In this document: positions 6,522-14,354 of the stretch, piece after piece
Numbering within the stretch: the stretch's first letter is position 1
Layout: each line of letters starts with the position of its first letter
DNA from: DUAG01 sp046756865
Lineage (GTDB): Bacteria; Nitrospirota; Nitrospiria; SBBL01; JAADHI01
Direction: 5' to 3'
NCBI GenBank assembly: GCA_046756865.1
Contig: JBHHXE010000046.1
Span: forward strand, 1 to 14,354
DNA: 14,354 nucleotides
Notes under the pieces: generated by a model
What the model was told of the DNA's origin: nothing
Seen by the model: only the letters and a program-made list of their open reading frames with translations
The model's database searches: none
Made by a program: the position numbers and the translations under genes

Positions 6522-8108
6522 TCAGTCCTTGTTCGCATAATCCGGAAAAAGAATCGGCGAGACCATCTGCGGAACAACACCGGCATCTTTTTGCGCATCT
6601 TGATATGCTTCCAGGTGCCGAAGGGTCAATTTCCGGAACTCGGTTTCGGATGCCTTTTGTGAAGCGGCCTCGCCCGCGCGCTTTCCATAGACAATGATAT
6701 CCAGAAGAGAGTTTCCCATTAGGCGATTTCGTCCATGTATCCCGCCGGAGGCTTCTCCGGCAACAAAAAGGCCTTTTAAATTCGATTCACCATTCACATC
6801 AATCTTAATGCCCCCATTTTGATAATGGAGTGTCGGATAAATCAGGACAGGGTCCTTTGAAATATCAATTTTGTAACGGCTGTACTGCCGGTCCATGTTC
6901 GGGAAGCGATCTTTCAGGGTACCTTCTCCATGCAGGAGGTCAATCAGGGGCATATCGAGCCAGACACCGCGTCGTCCTGAAGGTGTCCCTACACCACGCC
7001 CTTCCTTGCATTCACGTATCACGGCCGAGGCGACCGCATCCCGTGTCTCCATTTCATTTACGAAGCGCTCTCCTTTTGCATTGAGCAATTGGGCACCAAC
7101 GGACCTGATGGCCTCGGTCACCAGTATACCTGACATCGCTTCAGGGTAGACAGCGCCCGTGGGATGATATTGAAAAGTATCCTGAAGTGTCAGGGCAGCA
7201 CCGGCCCGGTAGGCAATCGGGAGACCATCTGCCGTTGCCCCGTAGTGATTGCTGGTTGGAAAACCCTGTATATGAAGGCGGCCCATTCCGCCTGTGGATA
7301 ATATAACCGTCTTGGCCTGAACGGTCATATATTTATTGTTATCCAGATTTTTCAGGATCGCCCCGGTACAGCTTCCCTCCCCATCGGTCAAAAGTTCGAC
7401 AACCGGGGAGAATTCCAGGACCTCAATGCCCTCATCAAGCACAGCATCCTTTAAAACACGCATCATTTCAAGCCCGGTATAATCCTTACAGCGGAGCAAT
7501 CTTGCCCGGCTGCTGCCCCCTCCGGGCCGCAGGCTTAAATTACCATCTTCTTCGCGATCGAAAAGGACACCGATATCGAGCAACCATTTTGCGATCGAGG
7601 GGCCGGACTCAACGAGTGTCTTCAAGAGCGCCCGGTCGTTCTCCATATGGCCACCCCGAAGGGAATCCATAAAATGCTGTATGGGAGAATCCTCAGGCGA
7701 GACAGCGACCTGCATCCCTCCTTCAGCCATCACCGTATTTGAATCCCCAAGGCGCAGCTTTGTCGCCATGAGAACGCTTGCGCCGGCTTTTTTAACACTC
7801 AAGGCCGCCGTCGCCCCGGCACCTCCGCCTCCAATGATCAGGACATCAATCTGGCGCTGCGGTGTAAGAGAGATGTCCTCAGACGAAATGCTGCTTTCTC
7901 CCTCCAGGAGTTTCACGACCTCCTGTACGGTCTCTTCCCCTTGATTTGGACCAACCCGAATCTTTTCATAGGCCTCTTTTTTATAATCCGGGTGATACTT
8001 ATGGACCAAGTGATGCTTCTCCTCATCGGAAAAACGAGGCCACTCAATATCTTTTCGAGATGCACGGAATTCAAGGACGCGTTTTTTTGATTCTTCGATC
8101 TTATTCAT
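6522..8108 (-). CDS. frdA: Fumarate reductase/succinate dehydrogenase-type flavoprotein, short soluble form
   Basis: A 528-residue flavoprotein. Residues 1-85 are a charged N-terminal extension. The FAD Rossmann motif IIGGGGAGATAAL is at 91-103. Substrate-site residues follow: QYHPTG (H315), LVTEAIRS (E332, R335), PTLHYQNGGI (H428), and GRNRLMGNSLLD (R459, R462). These match fumarate reductase/SdhA catalytic residues. The position that carries covalent FAD in SdhA/FrdA (SHT-x-AQGG) reads SNTVMAEGG, with N124, so FAD should be non-covalent. The protein stops about 60 residues after the GNSLLD motif, so the usual helical and C-terminal domains are largely missing. With aclAB and sucCD alongside, the likely reaction is fumarate to succinate in the rTCA cycle. 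The electron donor is unknown. A succinate dehydrogenase or aspartate oxidase role is less likely in this context. Confidence 0.85.
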   Translation of the reverse strand: MNKIEESKKRVLEFRASRKDIEWPRFSDEEKHHLVHKYHPDYKKEAYEKIRVGPNQGEETVQEVVKLLEGESSISSEDISLTPQRQIDVLIIGGGGAGATAALSVKKAGASVLMATKLRLGDSNTVMAEGGMQVAVSPEDSPIQHFMDSLRGGHMENDRALLKTLVESGPSIAKWLLDIGVLFDREEDGNLSLRPGGGSSRARLLRCKDYTGLEMMRVLKDAVLDEGIEVLEFSPVVELLTDGEGSCTGAILKNLDNNKYMTVQAKTVILSTGGMGRLHIQGFPTSNHYGATADGLPIAYRAGAALTLQDTFQYHPTGAVYPEAMSGILVTEAIRSVGAQLLNAKGERFVNEMETRDAVASAVIRECKEGRGVGTPSGRRGVWLDMPLIDLLHGEGTLKDRFPNMDRQYSRYKIDISKDPVLIYPTLHYQNGGIKIDVNGESNLKGLFVAGEASGGIHGRNRLMGNSLLDIIVYGKRAGEAASQKASETEFRKLTLRHLEAYQDAQKDAGVVPQMVSPILFPDYANKD

Positions 8109-8144
8109 TCACTCACTATTCCTTATTTTCCCCAAAGGACACAC

Positions 8145-8771
8145 TCATAATGACATCACGCGCTCCCATTCCTCCGCATACCTTCCTGTGCTGATCTCCT
8201 CAATCCGCGCTGAAAGTTGATCGGTCGACCCCGGATGCGCGGCAACAGACAAACGCCGTGCATAAATTCCGACACGATGGGGCCGGATACGGGCGTCACA
8301 GACCATTGAGCAGAGACCACACATGACACAGGATGTAAACTTTTCGGCCACCGCCGGGATTTCACCATTGATGGCCTCACGCACGCCCCCCATCACGTCG
8401 ATTCCTTGAGGACAGATCGTACTGCAGGCATGGCAAGCGACACAGCGTCGTGTCTCCGGATAAGCGCGGAGAACTTTATTCTCGTCCGAGACATCCGCTG
8501 AAAGCGGTGTGATTGCTTTTTTTGACGCATCCGGTGGAAGGAAAGTAATCATCATTGATGCTTCCACCATTGTCTGACAGGCCAGCGCTGTCCGACTTTC
8601 AAGCTGGGTGGAAAAGCGCGTCGTAATCGCACAGGCTCCACAGACACCACTAAGGCATCCGATGCCCCGAATCATCGGGCGACCGAGGTGCCACATGGCT
8701 TGTATTACCGTAAGGCCTCTCGGAACAGTATGCGAAGCCCCATCAAACTCAATCGTAACAGATTGACTCAT
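8145..8771 (-). CDS. FrdB-like iron-sulfur protein, second tandem copy
   Basis: About 208 residues from the ATG at 8771; an adjacent GTG at 8774 is an alternative start. The N-terminal [2Fe-2S] ferredoxin-like domain has Cys in CLSGVCGAC and a fourth ligand in ALACQT. The C-terminal half has two cluster motifs, CVACHACSTICPQG and CVMCGLCSMVC, as in SdhB/FrdB. It ends in a conserved tail (ARIEEISTGRYAEEWE). It would carry electrons to the flavoprotein encoded 36 bp downstream. It is clearly paralogous to the neighbour upstream over the whole length. No membrane segment is seen. Its ribosome site is poor, GGGGCGGG-like. It is an iron-sulfur subunit; which of the two copies contacts FrdA is not evident. 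Confidence 0.85.
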   Translation of the reverse strand: MSQSVTIEFDGASHTVPRGLTVIQAMWHLGRPMIRGIGCLSGVCGACAITTRFSTQLESRTALACQTMVEASMMITFLPPDASKKAITPLSADVSDENKVLRAYPETRRCVACHACSTICPQGIDVMGGVREAINGEIPAVAEKFTSCVMCGLCSMVCDARIRPHRVGIYARRLSVAAHPGSTDQLSARIEEISTGRYAEEWERVMSL

Positions 8772-8794
8772 CACCCGCCCCGGTCAGCTCTTCC

Positions 8795-9463
8795 TTAACA
8801 ACCCTCAGCAGGAGCGAGAAGTTCTTCCCATTCAGATTCATACTTTCCCTCATTGATCTCCTCGATCCGGGTGAGTAGCTGCGGAGGCCGTTCTGTGAAA
8901 TAAATCCCCTGGGATCGGCGCGTATAAAGCCCTATCTGGTTCGGAGCAATATCCGCGATGCAGACAGGAACGCAGAGGCTGCACATGACACAGGGAAGAA
9001 AATGTGCTGAACATTCCTTGAACTTTCCCAGGGCTGCTTCCCAGACACCCGTCCGGACATCAATCCCTTTGGGGCAGGCCTCAGTGCAGGCATCGCAATT
9101 CCGGCAGAGAGAGGCTTCGGGATAAAACCGGAAAAGGTCCTCTCTGGGATCTTTAACCTTCTCAAAATCATAAGGAATTTTTCGATTTGGATAGTAGGAA
9201 TAGACCAGGGAAAAGGACATCCCGTCTTCAACTTCAGTTTGGCAGGCAAGGCAGGTCTTAATCTTGATATCACCTTTTGTTCGATATGTTGTCGAACATG
9301 CCCCGCAAATTCCCCCCAGGCAGCCCGCCCCGCGAAGCAACTCATACCCCGTATGCCACATCGCCTGAAGCATCGTCAGACCGGCCGGGACCTTGTAGAT
9401 CTTCCCCATGATCTCGACTTCAATCAATTTACTGCTTTCTATCTCGACTGGAAGGGATGACAT
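8795..9463 (-). CDS. FrdB-like iron-sulfur protein, first tandem copy
   Basis: A 222-residue protein with the same architecture as the next gene. The [2Fe-2S] domain has C48, C53, C56 and C74 (CLGGICGAC, CLACQT). C71 is an extra cysteine replaced by Ala in the paralogue, so C74 is the likely fourth ligand. Two cubane-type motifs follow: C120/C123/C126/C130 (CRNCDACTEACP) and C158/C161/C164/C168 (CVMCSLCVPVC). The C-terminal tail RIEEINEGKYESEWEELL mirrors the paralogue's. It probably passes electrons to or within a soluble fumarate reductase complex. GAGGT about 8 nt before the ATG is a good ribosome site. The 83 bp between it and the aconitase gene hold no recognisable gene or terminator. 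Confidence 0.85.
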   Translation of the reverse strand: MSSLPVEIESSKLIEVEIMGKIYKVPAGLTMLQAMWHTGYELLRGAGCLGGICGACSTTYRTKGDIKIKTCLACQTEVEDGMSFSLVYSYYPNRKIPYDFEKVKDPREDLFRFYPEASLCRNCDACTEACPKGIDVRTGVWEAALGKFKECSAHFLPCVMCSLCVPVCIADIAPNQIGLYTRRSQGIYFTERPPQLLTRIEEINEGKYESEWEELLAPAEGC

Positions 9464-9546
9464 TTCCTTACCTCACGATGCGGATATTTCGATTCGGGAA
9501 GGTCGCCGATGATAAAGACCGAAAAACGGCAGCCTGTAGCACAATC

Positions 9547-11796
9547 CTACTTCGACAGCGCGTTGAGTGCGGAGCCGGCCTTAAACCACGCAATCTGGTC
9601 ATCAGTTAGGGTATGATTCGCCTCAAATGAGATCTCTGATCCTTCCGCCTTGTGAATGATTAATGACACAGTTTTTTCAGGAGCCAATCCGGACAAGCCG
9701 ACAACACTTACTGTGTCTTTTTCTTCAATCTGACCCCAATCATCAGGGTTTGAAAAGGTTAAAGGTAATACCCCCTGTTTTTTCAGGTTCGTTTCGTGAA
9801 TACGGGCAAAGCTCTTTGTGATCACCACCTTGATCCCGAGAAAGCGCGGGGACATCGCGGCATGTTCACGCGAACTTCCCTCGCCGTAATTCTCGTCTCC
9901 GACAACAATCATCCCCTTCCCGGCAGATTGATATCGCCTGGCCACCTCCGAGGGGGTCAGGTTGGCCTCGCCGCTCAGAAGATCGTTGGCTTTTCCCGGT
10001 TCAGGGGTAAATAGATTATTGGCTCCGAGAAACATGTTATTGCTGATTTGATCGAGGTGTCCCCGATATCTCAGCCAGGGCCCGGCCGGGGAGATATGAT
10101 CCGTGGTACATTTCCCTTTGACTTTCAGGAGGAGCATCAGTTTTGTATAATCCTGACCATCCCACCTCGGAAAGGGTTTTAGTAATTGTAATCGCTCACT
10201 TGTATCAGATATCTCAACCTCTACCTTATCTCCATCTTCAGCAGGCGCAACATAGCCTCCTTCTCCTTTTGCAAATCCGCTGACCGGAAGTTCTTCCCCC
10301 TGAGGAGGTTCAAGACGGATCTCTGTCCCATCCGGCGCTTTTAAGCTATCTTTCAGAGGATTGAAATGCAGATCTCCCGATAAGGCCATTGCAGTTACGA
10401 TTTCGGGGCTGCTCAGGAAAGAAAGTGTTTCAGGGTTGGCATCGTTTCGGGCACGGAAATTCCGGTTGAAGGAACTGATGATTGAATTTGCTTCCCCCTT
10501 CTTCACATCTTCGCGTTTCCACTGACCGATGCACGGCCCACAAGCATTGGCGAGAACCGTTCCGCCCAACTCTTCAAAGGTTCCCATAAAGCCGTCCCGC
10601 TTCATCGTCTCATAGATCCTGACCGAACCTGGAGAAACAAGAAACTGCGTCTTTGCCTTAAGTCCAGCCTTAAGCCCCTGCCGGGCAATATGTGCCGACC
10701 GGCTGACATCCTCATAAGACGAATTTGTACAGCTTCCGATCAGGGCCGCCTTGACTTCCTGGGGATAGCCTTTTTCTTCGGCTTCTGATGCAAGCTTTGA
10801 AATAGGACGCGCAAGATCCGGGCTGTGCGGACCGACCACGTAAGGCTCTAACTCGGAAAGGTTAATCTCAACCACCTCATCGTAGTAATCTTCAGGAGAG
10901 GCCAGCACCTCGGGATCTGCCGTCAGAAGCGCTTTTTTCGCCTCGGCAAGCTCGGCAATCTCTGCGCGGTCAGTCAGCTTTAAATAAGCCGCCATCTTCT
11001 GATCATAAGGAAAGACTGAGGTCGTTGCCCCCAACTCGGCCCCCATATTGGTAATTGTACCTTTGCCTGTTGCGCTGATGGTCTCTGCACCCGGCCCGAA
11101 GTACTCGATGATCTTGTTCGTCCCGCCCTTTGTTGTCAGTATGCTAAGCAGGTAGAGGATCACGTCCTTAGGAGCCGCCCATCCACTCAAAGCACCCGTC
11201 AGGCGAACGCCGAGCAATTTGGGGTGAAGCACTTCCCAGGGAAGACCCGCCATGACCTCTCCGGCATCAGCTCCGCCAACACCAATCGCGAGCATCCCTA
11301 AACCGCCGCCGTTCGGTGTGTGGGAGTCGGTTCCAATAATCAATCCGCCGGGAAAGGCATAATTTTCAAGGACAACCTGGTGAATAATTCCCGCCCCCGG
11401 TTTCCAAAACCCGATCCCGTATTTATTCGCTGCAGACCCAAGGAAGTTGTAAACCTCCCTGTTCTCGGAAATCGCAATTTCGATATCACCCTTTGCACCG
11501 CTCTGTGCGCGAATCAGATGATCACAATGAATGGAACTCGGAACCGCCACCTGCTTCTTATCTGCCTGGATAAACTGCAGCATGGCCATCTGGGCCGTAG
11601 CGTCCTGCATCGCCACCCGGTCAGGTCTAAGGAGCAGTTGTGCTTTTCCCCGCTCCCAGTCCTGTGCTTCGAAATTATCCGCGTGGGATACAAGGACTTT
11701 TTCCGCAAGCGTCAGTGCGCGTCCAAACTTACGCCGTGCCTGATCAAGACGTTCAGGCATCGCCTCATAATGTTTCTTTATCGCTTCGATAGACAT
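9547..11796 (-). CDS. acnA: Aconitate hydratase, mitochondrial-type
   Basis: A 749-residue aconitase. Its length and motifs match the mitochondrial-type (ACO2-like) family rather than the 890-residue IRP-type. The [4Fe-4S] ligands are C356 (GSCTNSS) and C419/C422 (NACGPCIGQW). The N-terminal half has IGTDSHTPNGGGLG (154-167). The swivel domain at the C-terminus has GKCTTDHISPAG (561-572) and GEGSSREHAAMSPRFLG (638-654). In the rTCA direction it turns isocitrate into citrate for AclAB, whose genes lie immediately upstream. It follows aclA by 33 bp. The ribosome-binding region is a run of nine G followed by AGTT before the ATG, which is unusual. Confidence 0.96.
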   Translation of the reverse strand: MSIEAIKKHYEAMPERLDQARRKFGRALTLAEKVLVSHADNFEAQDWERGKAQLLLRPDRVAMQDATAQMAMLQFIQADKKQVAVPSSIHCDHLIRAQSGAKGDIEIAISENREVYNFLGSAANKYGIGFWKPGAGIIHQVVLENYAFPGGLIIGTDSHTPNGGGLGMLAIGVGGADAGEVMAGLPWEVLHPKLLGVRLTGALSGWAAPKDVILYLLSILTTKGGTNKIIEYFGPGAETISATGKGTITNMGAELGATTSVFPYDQKMAAYLKLTDRAEIAELAEAKKALLTADPEVLASPEDYYDEVVEINLSELEPYVVGPHSPDLARPISKLASEAEEKGYPQEVKAALIGSCTNSSYEDVSRSAHIARQGLKAGLKAKTQFLVSPGSVRIYETMKRDGFMGTFEELGGTVLANACGPCIGQWKREDVKKGEANSIISSFNRNFRARNDANPETLSFLSSPEIVTAMALSGDLHFNPLKDSLKAPDGTEIRLEPPQGEELPVSGFAKGEGGYVAPAEDGDKVEVEISDTSERLQLLKPFPRWDGQDYTKLMLLLKVKGKCTTDHISPAGPWLRYRGHLDQISNNMFLGANNLFTPEPGKANDLLSGEANLTPSEVARRYQSAGKGMIVVGDENYGEGSSREHAAMSPRFLGIKVVITKSFARIHETNLKKQGVLPLTFSNPDDWGQIEEKDTVSVVGLSGLAPEKTVSLIIHKAEGSEISFEANHTLTDDQIAWFKAGSALNALSK

Positions 11797-11800
11797 AACT

Positions 11801-11809
11801 CCCCCCCCC
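11801..11809 (-). repeat. G9 homopolymer in the aconitase ribosome-binding region
   Basis: Nine C on the plus strand (nine G in the mRNA) sit 4 nt before the aconitase ATG and form its only ribosome-binding sequence. Runs of this length are prone to slipped-strand length change. A length change here would alter Shine-Dalgarno strength or spacing without breaking any coding frame. Confidence 0.75.
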
Positions 11810-11829
11810 TAATATTTCGACCGCTCGTT

Positions 11830-13662
11830 TTATACTGAATCAAGCGGTGGGACTTCTCTCTTCTCTATCGTGACATAGTTTGCAAGATATTTATAAAGAC
11901 GAACTAAACGGCTCCCCTGCCGTTTTTGATCGACCCAATGACCAATCAAACCAATGGTTCGTGAAAGAATGAAAAATCCGTTTAGTGCATCAACAGGAAA
12001 ACCCATATCAACCAGGATTGCCGCCATTGCCCCGTCGACATTCAAGATTAAGGTTCCTTTTTTTGCCGTGGTGATTTTTTCAACCGATAGGGCAAAATCA
12101 AGATGAGGGGTCGGAATCCCCTGTGACTTTACAAAACCAACTAACTCCTTTACCCGTTTATCCGGATTGGAAACACTCTTGACCCGGTGGCCAATGCCCG
12201 GAACAGGCCCGACATTTTTTTTCATATACCCCAGAAAATCTTCTGGGGACAGCTTGTTTTCAACACCATACTTAAACCACGTTCCGGCACCTGTCACCGC
12301 CCCGCCAAAGCGTGGACCGATCATAATCAAGCCGGCCGCCACGGCTTGCGACATCTGGATTCCGGCACAAGCCGCAATGATCGTCACAAGCGCCCCGGAG
12401 ACACAGGGCCCATGGTCAGCCGAGAGCATCACAATCCTTTTGATGATCTCCGCTTCTACCTTCGTCACCAGTCGCTTATCCCACAACAAGCCGATCACAT
12501 GCGGAATTTGATAACCCTCATTAATCAACTCCGACGCAGGATAACCCACATATTGCGGCTCATCTCCCCGGTCGTCACAAATTGTTGATTTCAGGAGGGG
12601 CGCGGCAAAGACATCACCGGACTTGACTGCATTTTCCACCGGCGTCGGGAGACTCGGGAGGTTTTTCACATCCTCATCGGCAGCCGGTTTTATTGATCCA
12701 TCACTCAGGAACGCTTCGTATGTTTTTTTAATTTCAGGGCCCAGACCGCCAAAGGTGGCCGGGACAGAGGCCCCTGCATTCCTTAAAGCCTCCGCTTTGG
12801 ATCGGGCAGAACCCTCTCCATGTTTCCCTTCCTTTGCACCCGCATGCCCAAACTTCATTCCCTTCGGAAGTTTTTCCTGACAGTAACCGGAAACGACCGC
12901 AATCAGATTGATCCGGCGCTTTTTCTCACCGTACCAGGCCGCAGCCCGTTCTTCAAGGTCCCCTCCCATCTCCCCGACCATCACGACGGCCTTTGTCTGC
13001 GGATCGTTTTCAAACATTTCGAGGTAAGTCACGTAGTCTGTCCCGGGGTAGGTATCCCCCCCGATCCCGATTGCCGTTGTGACGCCGTCGGCAAACTGGC
13101 TACAAATCCACATAATCTCGTTGGATAGCCCACCTGATTTGGTAATGACCCCGAATGACCCTGGTCGATGCAGTTTACAGAGGATGAGGTTGTCGAATGA
13201 CCCTCCGACAACACCCAAACGGGATTCGCCTGCGGAGATGATCCCGATTGACGACGGACCGTTGAAGGTCTTCCCAAGCTTTTTGGCCTCAAGGCTTAGT
13301 AGTTTTGCGTCCTTCTCCGGCACACCTTCCGTAATCATCGAAACCACTTTGATGTTTGGATTGGTGAGCGACTCCATCGTTCCTTTGTAAGCTCGATTCG
13401 GGCCGATATAAACAAGCGCGGTGTTGATCTCCGGGAAAGTCCCGGTTGCCTCGGCGACGGTTTTAAATACGGGAACAGAAACCAGCTTGCTCCCGAAGGG
13501 GATCTCCACCGTCTTTCCAGCGTCGGGCGGAAAAACAAAGGCCAGGACATTCAAAGGTTTTTGTGCAAGATGACAGAATTCCGCCATCCGGCGCGACGCA
13601 TTTACACCGGCGGGTCCTCCCTGAATGACCACACGGGTATCTTTATTGGCAACAATACTCAT
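11830..13662 (-). CDS. aclA: ATP-citrate lyase alpha subunit (citryl-CoA synthetase/citrate-synthase-like fusion)
   Basis: A 610-residue protein with the length of bacterial AclA. Residues 1-330 are SucD-like: CoA-binding start (VVIQGGPAGVNASRR), GPSSIGIISAGESRLG (135-150), SGGLSNEIMWICSQF (176-190), and phosphohistidine loop KFGHAGA with H273. Residues about 345-610 are citrate-synthase-like, with ADHGPCVSGA (H417), PGIGHRVKSVSNPD (H492) and NVDGAMAA (D543), which cleave citryl-CoA. With AclB it converts citrate, CoA and ATP into acetyl-CoA and oxaloacetate, the key step of the rTCA cycle. The start overlaps the aclB stop (ATGA), with AAGGAG about 6 nt upstream, inside aclB. Confidence 0.97.
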   Translation of the reverse strand: MSIVANKDTRVVIQGGPAGVNASRRMAEFCHLAQKPLNVLAFVFPPDAGKTVEIPFGSKLVSVPVFKTVAEATGTFPEINTALVYIGPNRAYKGTMESLTNPNIKVVSMITEGVPEKDAKLLSLEAKKLGKTFNGPSSIGIISAGESRLGVVGGSFDNLILCKLHRPGSFGVITKSGGLSNEIMWICSQFADGVTTAIGIGGDTYPGTDYVTYLEMFENDPQTKAVVMVGEMGGDLEERAAAWYGEKKRRINLIAVVSGYCQEKLPKGMKFGHAGAKEGKHGEGSARSKAEALRNAGASVPATFGGLGPEIKKTYEAFLSDGSIKPAADEDVKNLPSLPTPVENAVKSGDVFAAPLLKSTICDDRGDEPQYVGYPASELINEGYQIPHVIGLLWDKRLVTKVEAEIIKRIVMLSADHGPCVSGALVTIIAACAGIQMSQAVAAGLIMIGPRFGGAVTGAGTWFKYGVENKLSPEDFLGYMKKNVGPVPGIGHRVKSVSNPDKRVKELVGFVKSQGIPTPHLDFALSVEKITTAKKGTLILNVDGAMAAILVDMGFPVDALNGFFILSRTIGLIGHWVDQKRQGSRLVRLYKYLANYVTIEKREVPPLDSV

Positions 13663-14354
13663 TTCTCAACTCCTTTGGTGGCATAATCGACAATATCGGT
13701 CAAGGGTGTATAGCGGTCATAGACATGAATATCAAACCCTTCTTTTTCAAGTTCTTTCATTGAAGCAAGACCTTCCTTCTCAAACGGACCGCCCCGGCGA
13801 ACCCATATCTTCACCCCATCCATTTTCCCATCTGCTTTGGCCTTGCGAAAACCATTAATGATCCCGGAAAAGGTCTTCTTGACATTGGTGAAGTTGGCAA
13901 TTGCGCCGCCCACAATAATTCGTTTGATCCCTTTCAGAGAACAGACTCTCTCCGTCAAGGCTTCCACGGCCCAGTCCGGAGGGTCTCCCGAATACTCGGC
14001 ATAGTTGGCCAGCGTTCCACCCATCGCCAGGACTGCGTCCGAGTAATAGACCGAGGCTCCACCTCCTGCAGGGAGAAGGGCCGTGTCACCTCCCGGGATT
14101 TCGATAAATTTGACCGACCCTTTAATACGCGTATCAATCTCAAGGATCGCCTTTTCGGCCTCTGAATAAGGGCGGCCGAATTCAGAAGCAAAACTGAAGT
14201 TCCAGTCCGGATGCCGAAAGCGGGCATCCGCATCCACCATCGTCACCGCATCAAGGGCTGTCAACTCCCCATCCCCGTTACGCCGAACCAGGGGATTAAT
14301 TTCAAGATAGTTTCCGTCTTCCTGGTCATAACACTGGAAGAGTTTGATCGCAAA
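13659..14354 (-). CDS. aclB: ATP-citrate lyase beta subunit, N-terminus cut by the window edge
   Basis: 231 C-terminal codons are present and the frame stays open to 14354. The TTG at 14264 is an internal Leu codon, not a start. The visible part begins FAIKLFQCYDQEDG, then YLEINPLVRRNGDGEL from the ATP-grasp domain, FRHPDWNFSFASEFGRP, and a SucC-like ligase domain with GGAIANFTNVKKTF and a GFDIHVYDRYTPL end. This matches bacterial AclB (about 400 aa), so roughly 170 N-terminal residues lie outside. AclB supplies ATP and CoA/citrate-binding parts of the heteromeric ATP-citrate lyase. Its TGA overlaps the aclA ATG, implying coupled translation. It is the most upstream gene of the cluster seen here. 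Confidence 0.93.
   Translation of the reverse strand, partial: FAIKLFQCYDQEDGNYLEINPLVRRNGDGELTALDAVTMVDADARFRHPDWNFSFASEFGRPYSEAEKAILEIDTRIKGSVKFIEIPGGDTALLPAGGGASVYYSDAVLAMGGTLANYAEYSGDPPDWAVEALTERVCSLKGIKRIIVGGAIANFTNVKKTFSGIINGFRKAKADGKMDGVKIWVRRGGPFEKEGLASMKELEKEGFDIHVYDRYTPLTDIVDYATKGVEK

Noticed and set aside
1..14354. Searched by eye for tRNA, rRNA, CRISPR repeats, insertion sequences and phage genes
   Set aside because: None recognised. The window reads as ordinary core chromosome with no transposase, terminal inverted repeats or regularly spaced repeats.

Overview
The window looks like a chromosomal segment from a carbon-fixing bacterium that uses the reductive TCA (rTCA) cycle. 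The strongest evidence is a two-subunit ATP-citrate lyase (aclA complete, aclB running off the right edge) in one collinear minus-strand run with an aconitase, a fumarate-reductase-type flavoprotein with two iron-sulfur proteins, and succinyl-CoA synthetase. Split AclAB together with a soluble-looking fumarate reductase suggests Nitrospirota (Nitrospira, Leptospirillum or Manganitrophus relatives). Aquificota, Nitrospinota or another rTCA lineage cannot be excluded from sequence reading alone.

Layout. Positions 1-1055 (minus): a MoeA-like molybdenum cofactor gene whose stop overlaps the start of a further gene cut by the left edge. Positions 1056-1391: a divergent intergenic region with a plausible sigma-70 promoter and a hairpin in the leader. 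Positions 1392-2402 (plus): a small membrane/zinc-ribbon protein, then a CinA/FLAD1-type molybdopterin-binding-fold protein. Positions 2443-3227 (plus): a near-consensus promoter abutting the ATG of an exported SUMF1-fold protein, so that mRNA is probably leaderless. Positions 3233-14354 (minus, transcribed right to left): aclB - aclA - aconitase - two paralogous Fe-S proteins - frdA-like - sucC - sucD - endonuclease V (nfi) - DUF971 protein. The plus and minus blocks converge with only 5 bp between stop codons at 3228-3232.

How it works together. SucCD makes succinyl-CoA from succinate, the flavoprotein with its Fe-S partners would reduce fumarate to succinate, aconitase interconverts isocitrate and citrate, and AclAB splits citrate into acetyl-CoA and oxaloacetate. 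Tight spacing, with ATGA overlaps at aclB/aclA and sucC/sucD, points to an operon. Malate dehydrogenase, fumarase, the 2-oxoacid:ferredoxin oxidoreductases and isocitrate dehydrogenase are not in the window.

The most interesting points are these. The FrdA-like protein has Asn at the usual covalent-FAD His position, a long N-terminal extension and a short C-terminus, and it is paired with a tandem duplicated Fe-S subunit and no membrane anchor. A G9 tract forms the ribosome-binding region of aconitase. The SUMF1 gene appears leaderless. The MoeA homologue lacks domain IV and has altered active-site motifs.
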